11,392 nucleotides of DNA from an uncultured Synechococcus sp. (lineage in GTDB: Bacteria > Cyanobacteriota > Cyanobacteriia > PCC-6307 > Cyanobiaceae). This document shows positions 7,105-11,392 of the stretch, one piece after another. The stretch covers positions 1 through 11,392 of the forward strand of contig CALJTZ010000480.1 of the NCBI GenBank assembly GCA_937975655.1, written 5' to 3'. The position numbers were made by a program, and so were the translations under genes. Positions within the stretch are counted from its first letter, which is position 1; each line of letters begins with the position of its first letter. Under the pieces are notes generated by a model. That model did not search any database, had not been told where the DNA came from, and was given only the letters and a program-made list of their open reading frames with translations.

Positions 7105-8061
7105 TCAGCTGTATTGAAGACTCAAACGACGAACCACCCATTGCGCCATCATGTTGACCACAAGAGTGAGCATCATCAACACAAAGGCTGCATACATCAA
7201 AGCCGAAACCTGAATGCCATCAGCTTCACCAAACTGGCTGGCCAGCATCGCCGAGATGGTGTTACCAGGAGCCAGCAAACTCCAACTGAAATTGGTGGAG
7301 TTACCAATAATCATGGTGACGGCCATGGTTTCTCCCATGGCCCGACCAAGGGCCAGCATCACCCCACCCGTAATGCCTGAAATGGCTGCCGGCAAAATCA
7401 CCTGCAGAATCGCTCCCCAGCGGGTGGCGCCAATGCCATAGGCCGCCTGTCGCAACTCAGGGGGCACCTGATTCAGAGAATCACGGGCAATGGCTGTGAT
7501 GATCGGCAAAATCATCACCACAAGAATCAGGATCGCCGGTGCCATGCCAGGGCCTTGGGCTGTGGTGGAGAAGAAAGGCAGCCAACCGAGGGCGGAATGG
7601 AGGCCATCCAAAACAGGACGGATGAAGGGTTCCATCACAAAGATGGCCCACAGGCCCAACACCACCGATGGGATGGCCGCCAGCAGTTCCACCATCATGC
7701 CCAGAACGGCTCGGACAGAGGCTGGGATCAGATTTTCGGTGATGAACACAGCTGTACCCACCCCCAGGGGAACAGCAATGATCAAGGCCAGCAGAGAGGT
7801 GACCAACGTGCCGTAAATAGCCGTGAACGCCCCGTAGCGTTCGGAAACCGGATCCCAGTTGGAGGTGGTGAGGAAATCGAGGCCAAACTTCACCATGGCC
7901 TCTCGGGAACCACCAAGAACGGTGAGGAGAATGCCAACCAGAATCAAAAAGACCAGCGAAGCCAGAAGCATGGACAGGCGCTGGAAGCCCAGATCCACCA
8001 ACCTTTCCCGAGCGGGCCGGTGGCGCAGGGCAAAGGCCTCAGCAGGTGATTTGGATACCAT
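7105..8061 (-). CDS. pstC: Phosphate ABC transporter permease PstC
   Basis: PstC is the partner permease of PstA. The 318-aa protein has a basic N-terminus, a first helix near residues 30-50 (SMLLASLVFLILVGILLTVL), the PstC-typical FLTTSNWDP segment followed by YGAFTAIYGTLVTS, and further helices through the EAA loop (ELRQAAYGIGATRWGAILQV) and GRAMGETMAVTMIIG. These match the PstC family rather than PstA. ATG at 8061 fits the family start, but the sequence before it (a T-run then GTGA) has no usable Shine-Dalgarno. It is the first gene of the pstCAB operon and diverges from pstS. A Pho box facing it lies at 8134-8152 and a hairpin with a T-run sits in its leader, so expression is probably induced by phosphate limitation. 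Confidence 0.96.
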   Translation of the reverse strand: MVSKSPAEAFALRHRPARERLVDLGFQRLSMLLASLVFLILVGILLTVLGGSREAMVKFGLDFLTTSNWDPVSERYGAFTAIYGTLVTSLLALIIAVPLGVGTAVFITENLIPASVRAVLGMMVELLAAIPSVVLGLWAIFVMEPFIRPVLDGLHSALGWLPFFSTTAQGPGMAPAILILVVMILPIITAIARDSLNQVPPELRQAAYGIGATRWGAILQVILPAAISGITGGVMLALGRAMGETMAVTMIIGNSTNFSWSLLAPGNTISAMLASQFGEADGIQVSALMYAAFVLMMLTLVVNMMAQWVVRRLSLQYS

Positions 8062-8065
8062 TCAC

Positions 8066-8090
8066 AAAAATGGATGGCTGGAATCCAGCC
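8066..8090 (-). promoter_or_regulatory. Hairpin plus T-run in the pstC leader (attenuator-like)
   Basis: On the minus strand GGCTGG-ATT-CCAGCC (8090-8076) forms a perfect 6-bp stem with a 3-nt loop, followed five bases later by TTTTT (8070-8066) just before the pstC ATG at 8061. It lies between the proposed Pho-box promoter and pstC. This could be a weak intrinsic terminator or attenuator, an mRNA-stabilising hairpin or a translation control element. The 5-nt gap between stem and T-run weakens the terminator reading. Confidence 0.4.
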
Positions 8091-8133
8091 CCCAAGGGAA
8101 CTGAGATCACAGTTACACAACTGCAAGCCAGGG

Positions 8134-8152
8134 AATTTAAGACAGGGTTAAC
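8134..8152 (-). promoter_or_regulatory. Pho box facing pstCAB
   Basis: On the minus strand GTTAACCC (8152-8145) and CTTAAATT (8141-8134) are 8-bp units with a 3-bp spacer. This matches the cyanobacterial SphR/PhoB binding pattern, (C/T)TTAA(C/T)(C/T)(T/A) repeated every 11 bp. It lies 72 bp upstream of the pstC ATG in the correct orientation. The first unit is near consensus and the second is weaker at its 3' end. Confidence 0.65.
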
Positions 8153-8224
8153 GGTTGATCTCGAAGCTTTTATGGTGGCACTCCTCAGCTATCCACTTGG
8201 CGGGGCGGACGGCCATTGCCCAAC

Positions 8225-8254
8225 AACAACCAACCGATAACCCGCCATTAACCG
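8225..8254 (+). promoter_or_regulatory. Three-unit Pho box facing pstS
   Basis: Three direct 8-bp units occur at an exact 11-bp period: AACAACCA (8225-8232), GATAACCC (8236-8243) and ATTAACCG (8247-8254), each with AACC at the same place. This is the layout of cyanobacterial Pho boxes bound by SphR/PhoB. It ends 49 bp before the proposed pstS start, leaving room for a -10 element and a short leader. That spacing argues against the longer in-frame GTG start at 8259. Confidence 0.7.
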
Positions 8255-8303
8255 CAAAGTGCCTGCCGCCACTCAGATTCATGGCAGGACAGGTTTTGCA
8301 GTG

Positions 8304-9329
8304 ATGACACCGTCTGCTCGTTGGCGTCAGTGGCTTGTGGCCACAACCGCACTCGCTTGCGGCTCAGTTGCGATTGCGGAAACGAAAACCATCGTGGTCG
8401 GAGGTTCCAGCACGGTCTTCCCCATCAGCCAAGCGGCGATTCAACGCTTCAAGCCCATGGCCAGCAGCCAGGGCATACGGTTTGAAGCCCGTTCTGTGGG
8501 AACCAGTGCTGGATTCCGCGAGTTCTGCAGCGGCAAACTACCAATCGCGGCAGCATCGCGCCCGATCAATGCGAAGGAACTCAAAACCTGTGCTGGCGCT
8601 GGCATTCGCTTTCTTGAATTGCCGATCGCCTTTGATGCCGTCACCATCGTGGTGAACCCACGCAATAGCTGGGCTAAGCAGATCAGCACACAAGAGCTGA
8701 GAAAGGTATGGCAAAAAGCTAGCCAGCAACGTGTCACAACCTGGAAACAGGTGAATAGCCTGTGGCCAGATCAACCGATTAAGCTATGCGGCCCAGGCCC
8801 TGACTCGGGAACCTACGACTACTTCAACAAGGCCATCAACGGCTCAGAGGACAACTCACGTCGTGACTATGAAGCCAGTGAGGATGATGCCGTGATTGTG
8901 AGTTGTGTGGCCAAGAACCCCAATGCCCTGGGCTACTTTGGCTATGACTATTTCAATTCGAACCGCAGCAAGCTCAGGGCTTTGGCCGTGCAAGGGGTCA
9001 AAGGAAGTGTGCTCCCCTCTGCCGAGACAGTCCAGAACTCGCGCTACTTGCCCCTCTCTCGCCCGCTGTTTTTCTACGTGAACGAGAAAGTCTTGAAGAC
9101 AGAGCCGATGGTTCGCAGCTTCGTGGCCACCACCATCGCGGCAGGACAGGGCATTGCCAAACAGGCGGGAGCTATTCCGCTGCCGGATTCCACGTACCGG
9201 CTCGTAACCACCAAGCTGTATCGGAACGTGCTGGGCAGCGCCTATGCAGGCAACCTGCCCGTGGGACTCACCGTGGGCCAAACCCTGAACCGCAGCTTTG
9301 ACGACATCAAAAAGCCTCAGTTCAGGTGA
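8304..9329 (+). CDS. pstS: Phosphate-binding periplasmic protein, PstS family (SphX-like branch)
   Basis: This 341-aa protein captures phosphate in the periplasm and delivers it to PstC/PstA. It starts with a signal peptide: basic ARWR, a hydrophobic stretch (WLVATTALACGSVAIA) and a probable cut after Ala25 (AIA/E). The mature protein opens with VVGGSSTVFPIS, then GTSAGFREFCSGKLPIA.ASR and later GPGPDSGTYDYF. These are phosphate-loop features of the second PstS type (SphX-like), rather than the classical GAGASFPAPLY type. Four cysteines (in EFCSG, KTCAG, KLCGP, VSCVA) may pair in the periplasm. ATG at 8304 is chosen: it places the signal peptide correctly, has AGGACAGG upstream and lies just after a Pho box. 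GTG at 8301 and 8259 are in-frame alternatives. Divergent from pstCAB, the gene is presumably induced by phosphate stress. The SphX label is a family judgement by eye. Confidence 0.93.
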   Translation: MTPSARWRQWLVATTALACGSVAIAETKTIVVGGSSTVFPISQAAIQRFKPMASSQGIRFEARSVGTSAGFREFCSGKLPIAAASRPINAKELKTCAGAGIRFLELPIAFDAVTIVVNPRNSWAKQISTQELRKVWQKASQQRVTTWKQVNSLWPDQPIKLCGPGPDSGTYDYFNKAINGSEDNSRRDYEASEDDAVIVSCVAKNPNALGYFGYDYFNSNRSKLRALAVQGVKGSVLPSAETVQNSRYLPLSRPLFFYVNEKVLKTEPMVRSFVATTIAAGQGIAKQAGAIPLPDSTYRLVTTKLYRNVLGSAYAGNLPVGLTVGQTLNRSFDDIKKPQFR

Positions 9330-9384
9330 TGCACGACACAAATGAGCAGCAGATCGTAGCCATGGGCACACGAGACAGCCCCAT

Positions 9385-9407
9385 CAGTTGTAGGGTTAAT
9401 ACAACTG
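9385..9407. repeat. 8-bp inverted repeat with 7-nt loop downstream of pstS
   Basis: CAGTTGTA (9385-9392) and TACAACTG (9400-9407) are perfect reverse complements around GGGTTAA. It lies 55 bp after the pstS stop and overlaps the TAA stop (9398-9396) of the short minus-strand frame at 9396-9569. No T-run follows on either strand, so it is not a standard terminator. It may be an RNA 3'-end hairpin or a protein-binding palindrome. Confidence 0.45.
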
Positions 9408-9569
9408 CACCACGGGCATGTTGATCAAGACAGCCAAGGGAAGTATCAGCATGGTGGCGGGTTGCTCCTGGGTGAACTCCGTGAGTGCGCCACCCCCCCT
9501 GAAGCGGGGGCCATCTGGACTGATCTCCGCGTTGCAGCGCTTGGTAAAGCCTGCCGCTGCACACAACAT
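9396..9569 (-). CDS. Possible small protein, 57 aa, with C-terminal hydrophobic segment; unknown function
   Basis: In the gap after pstS the minus strand holds ATG...TAA for 57 residues. The N-terminal part is polar (AGFTKRCNAEISPDGPRFRG, then GGALTEFTQEQPAT) and the C-terminus is a hydrophobic run (MLILPLAVLINMPVVQLY) that could be a membrane anchor. In its favour: about 73% G or C at third positions by hand count, a balanced amino-acid mix, and GGTGG seven bases before the ATG. A possible promoter lies upstream (TTGATG at 9653-9648, 17 bp, TATGTG at 9630-9625), though its -10 is poor. Against it: I recognise no family, and a 60-codon plus-strand frame and a longer minus-strand frame overlap it. 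An in-frame stop shortly upstream fixes the N-terminus. It ends inside the inverted repeat at 9385-9407. This is a candidate only. Confidence 0.45.
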   Translation of the reverse strand: MLCAAAGFTKRCNAEISPDGPRFRGGGALTEFTQEQPATMLILPLAVLINMPVVQLY

Positions 9570-9676
9570 GCAGCAACCACCAGAGACGCAGCCCGACTGA
9601 GTCCGCTACCCTGTCATGCGCATGCACATACCTCTGGGTACGAACGACATCAAGCCTGTAGCTAAGTTCCCGCTTC

Positions 9677-9856
9677 ATGACTGCGTCTGCACAGAACAAC
9701 CAGAACCCCATAGCAACCCCACCCAAGGATCAGAAGGGGGCGCCACACACCGATCGCACAACCGAGCCAGGGCTGGAGCTGAATCAGGATGTGCTCGCCT
9801 CCAGTCAGCGCCGCCGCTATCTCGACTCCCTGGACAACAGCAGTTTGGCCACCTGA
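9677..9856 (+). CDS. Possible small hydrophilic protein, 59 aa; unknown function
   Basis: ATG at 9677 to TGA at 9854 encodes 59 residues. The first half is low-complexity and rich in N, Q, P, T and K (MTASAQNNQNPIATPPKDQK). The second half looks like a normal protein end: GLELNQDVLASSQRRRYLDS, then LDNSSLAT. There is no signal peptide or membrane segment, and the C-terminal part could form one helix. It converges with the OmpR-family gene, leaving 9 bp between stops, a tight packing that favours a real gene. No good Shine-Dalgarno precedes the ATG and no clear promoter is seen. I recognise no family. A frame in another phase covers the same stretch but has an implausible Arg/His/Ser-rich composition. 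Confidence 0.45.
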   Translation: MTASAQNNQNPIATPPKDQKGAPHTDRTTEPGLELNQDVLASSQRRRYLDSLDNSSLAT

Positions 9857-9865
9857 TCGCAACAG

Positions 9866-10612
9866 TCAGGATCGTGGCTCGTCCAGGCGATAGCCAATTC
9901 CACGTACGGTCACAAAGAGTTTAGGCTTAGTGTTCTCAGGCTCGAGCTTACGCCGCAGCCATAGAACATGCACATCGATACTTTTCATGTCACCCGTAAA
10001 GTCTGGTCCCCAGACTTTCTCCAGCAGCTCCTCGCGGCTTAAAGCACGACCTGGCTGCAACATAAAGCACTCGAGGAGACGGAATTCCTTGGGCGAGAGC
10101 ACCACGTCGAGGCCGTTCAGCGTGGCGCGGCATTCCTGGCGATAGAGCGCGATCGGCCCCACCCGCAACACCTCCGAGCGACCGGCTTGAGCACTGCTGA
10201 GCTGGCGGCGTTTGCTGCGGCGCAACAGGGCGCGGCAGCGTGCCGTGAATTCTCGAACACCAAATGGGGTTACCAGGATGTCATCCGCTCCAGCTTCAAG
10301 CAAGGCCACACGCTCGGCTTCGTCAGCCTGATTGGGCACTAACAGGAGGGGCGTGGCTGGATCCTTGCGGCGATAGGCATGAATCAAGCCAACCGAATCC
10401 TTAAGAGTCGCACGATCGGAAGGAGTGTTGAGGATGATCAGCTGGAAGGGGGCTTGGCCAACCGTTGGGCTGAGTAGGTCGCGGACACGGGTGATGTAGG
10501 CCCGATCAACAACCGCAAAGCCATCCTGTTGCAGGACATCGAGCAACGCGAGGCGCCATTGGGCATCATCAACAACCAGCAGGAGCTGAGGAGGTGAAGA
10601 CAACACCCCCAT
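9866..10612 (-). CDS. OmpR/PhoB-family DNA-binding regulator with degenerate receiver
   Basis: This 248-aa protein has an N-terminal receiver fold (about 9-128) and a C-terminal OmpR/PhoB winged helix (about 145-248). The winged helix is intact: LSPKEFRLLECFMLQPGRAL, SREELLEKVWG, IDVHV..LRRKLE, then VRGIGYRL. In the receiver the acidic pair is kept (VVDD, Asp15-Asp16). However, the phospho-acceptor Asp is Asn62 (LIILN), the switch Thr is Pro93 and the conserved Lys is Thr115 (LVTPF where PhoB has ITKPF). Phosphorelay through this domain is therefore unlikely. Phosphorylation-independent regulators of this class are known in cyanobacteria (NblR-type). ATG at 10612 is chosen because it overlaps the TGA of the upstream CRP-family gene (TGATG), implying coupled translation; a longer frame to 10672 is not needed. 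Its operon carries a Pho box, so a role in phosphate or stress control is likely. Confidence 0.88.
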   Translation of the reverse strand: MGVLSSPPQLLLVVDDAQWRLALLDVLQQDGFAVVDRAYITRVRDLLSPTVGQAPFQLIILNTPSDRATLKDSVGLIHAYRRKDPATPLLLVPNQADEAERVALLEAGADDILVTPFGVREFTARCRALLRRSKRRQLSSAQAGRSEVLRVGPIALYRQECRATLNGLDVVLSPKEFRLLECFMLQPGRALSREELLEKVWGPDFTGDMKSIDVHVLWLRRKLEPENTKPKLFVTVRGIGYRLDEPRS

Positions 10613-11256
10613 CAGTGCTTCTGCGGCAGATGGGTGACCACCAACTGGCGGTTGGCCAAAATCTGTAGCCAACCCTCATCGCGCAGCAAGCCCAGAACCC
10701 GCGTCACCGTGACGCGGGTGGTGCTGAGGGCACTGGCCAGATCCTGATGGGTCAGACGCAAATTGAGCTGAAGACCCTGGTCACATGGCTGGCCATAATC
10801 TTCGGCGAGGAGTTCGAGAAAACCACGAACTCGATCCTCAACCCGCCGCAATCCCAGCAGGGAGATCAGGCTTTCCGATTGACGCATCCGACTCGCCATG
10901 GCCCGCACCAAGGCCATGGCCAAGTGTGGTGAGCCCTGAATCTCCTCCATCGAAAGACACAGCACATCACTGTCGCAGAGGGTGGTGGCCTCTGTGAGCT
11001 CAAGGTGGGACAGCGGCGCACCGAAGGGCTCATTCGGACCGGCGAGCCCAAGCAGCAGTTCATCTCCCTGCAGTGTGATGGAACTGAGCTTCACCATGCC
11101 CCGCACCACTAACCAGATGTGGTTGCGCAGAAGGGGAACGGAGCTGCCCGCCGCGAGATGAACCAGATCTCGCTTCTGAAATGTCTCTTCCAGTGCACTG
11201 CGAAACTGCCGTTGCTTGCCGGAGTCACGGGATGGCGTGAACACCATGGCGCCCAT
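10612..11256 (-). CDS. CRP/FNR-family transcriptional regulator (PtrA-like candidate)
   Basis: This 214-aa protein has the CRP/FNR plan: a cupin-like sensor (about 25-110, including WLVVRGMVKLSSITLQGDEL and LAGPNEPFGAP), a long dimer helix (about 112-133), and a C-terminal winged HTH (LRLTHQDLASALSTTRVTVT, RVLGLLRDEGWL, about 166-197). The sensor lacks the GE...RSA phosphate-cassette signature of cAMP-binding CRP and the FNR cysteines, so its effector is unknown. Marine picocyanobacteria use a CRP-family activator, PtrA, in phosphate stress. The adjoining pst genes and the Pho box at 11310-11339 make PtrA the best guess, not a proven identity. ATG at 11256 is chosen because its 54-bp distance from the Pho box resembles that at pstS; in-frame alternatives are 11304 (TTG), 11298 and 11247. 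The stop overlaps the next gene by one base. Confidence 0.85.
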   Translation of the reverse strand: MGAMVFTPSRDSGKQRQFRSALEETFQKRDLVHLAAGSSVPLLRNHIWLVVRGMVKLSSITLQGDELLLGLAGPNEPFGAPLSHLELTEATTLCDSDVLCLSMEEIQGSPHLAMALVRAMASRMRQSESLISLLGLRRVEDRVRGFLELLAEDYGQPCDQGLQLNLRLTHQDLASALSTTRVTVTRVLGLLRDEGWLQILANRQLVVTHLPQKH

Positions 11257-11309
11257 TGCATCGGGATACGGGAACTTTATGGAGATCCAGGCCACCATGA
11301 GCAAAGAGA

Positions 11310-11339
11310 TGGTGACGCCAGGGTTAAGCGCTGGTTAGG
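11310..11339 (-). promoter_or_regulatory. Three-unit Pho box upstream of the CRP-family gene
   Basis: On the minus strand CCTAACCA (11339-11332), CTTAACCC (11328-11321) and CGTCACCA (11317-11310) are 8-bp units at an exact 11-bp period. The middle one is nearly a perfect cyanobacterial Pho unit, the first keeps TAACC, and the third keeps ACC. Orientation is toward the CRP-family gene. This places the CRP-family/OmpR-family operon in the predicted Pho regulon. Confidence 0.65.
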
Positions 11340-11392
11340 GTCTGCTGAGAAAGTGGATTCGGGGTCAGCTTCAACAAAAAGGAGATCTGCTT
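11340..11392 (+). other. Leader of a probable divergent gene starting at or beyond the right edge
   Basis: On the plus strand AAAGGAG at 11378-11384 is the strongest Shine-Dalgarno sequence I noticed in the window, and it leaves 8 bases before the end, the right distance for a start codon just outside. The start itself is not visible. If real, that gene is divergent from the CRP-family gene and could share the Pho-box region. Confidence 0.4.

Noticed and set aside
9390..9402. NtcA-type site (GTA-N8-TAC) within the palindrome after pstS
   Set aside because: The spacing between GTA and TAC is 7, not 8, and no gene start lies at a suitable distance.
9493..9510. C-rich/G-rich hairpin (CCCCC...GGGGG) as a terminator
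   Set aside because: No T-run follows on either strand, and it falls inside the candidate 57-aa frame, where GC-rich codons explain it.
9322..9726. 134-codon minus-strand frame in the gap after pstS
   Set aside because: It is rich in Trp, His, Arg and Cys with no recognisable pattern. The 57-aa frame in another phase has better composition and a SD-like sequence. A low-probability real gene cannot be fully excluded.
1..11392. CRISPR arrays, tRNA or rRNA genes, insertion sequences
   Set aside because: I found no spaced direct repeats beyond the Pho boxes, no cloverleaf-like stretch, no transposase and no terminal inverted repeats.

Overview
The window reads as a picocyanobacterial chromosome of the Cyanobium / high-GC Synechococcus (alpha-cyanobacterial) type. 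This rests on the protein sequences (a SphX-like phosphate-binding protein, a short protein resembling a family seen in cyanobacteria, a CRP-family and OmpR-family regulator pair) and on Pho boxes of the cyanobacterial form: 8-bp units built around TTAACC, separated by 3 bp. The assignment was made by eye; no database was searched. The main theme is inorganic phosphate: uptake (pst), storage as polyphosphate (ppk1) and regulation.

Left part, 1-4940, GC-rich. A GH18 chitinase-like gene runs off the left edge on the minus strand. Upstream of it on the same strand are a LuxR/NarL-type regulator whose receiver domain has lost its phosphorylation residues, and a YbjQ/UPF0145 protein; these last two overlap by 4 bp. 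Divergent from them, on the plus strand, are a TetA-like MFS transporter and polyphosphate kinase ppk1, 44 bp apart and probably co-transcribed.

Middle part, 4968-9329, visibly less GC-rich. A small conserved-looking protein lies downstream of pstB and converges with ppk1. The minus-strand operon pstC-pstA-pstB encodes the two permeases and the ATPase of the high-affinity phosphate importer. The periplasmic binding protein gene (pstS, SphX-like) is divergent. The 242-bp region between pstC and pstS has one Pho box facing each way, so phosphate starvation probably switches on both arms together. The pstC leader also carries a hairpin followed by a run of T.

Right part, 9330-11392. Two short frames are possible genes of unknown function: 57 aa on the minus strand and 59 aa on the plus strand. 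Next is a minus-strand two-gene regulatory operon: a CRP/FNR-family activator (PtrA-like candidate) whose stop codon overlaps the start of an OmpR/PhoB-family regulator. That regulator has an intact winged helix, but its receiver carries Asn, Pro and Thr in place of the conserved Asp, Thr and Lys. A three-unit Pho box lies upstream of the CRP-family gene. The inferred circuit is PhoB/SphR-type activation of pstS, pstCAB and the CRP-family/pseudo-receiver pair, with that pair acting as a second regulatory layer. A strong Shine-Dalgarno sequence at the right edge suggests another, divergent gene begins just outside the window.
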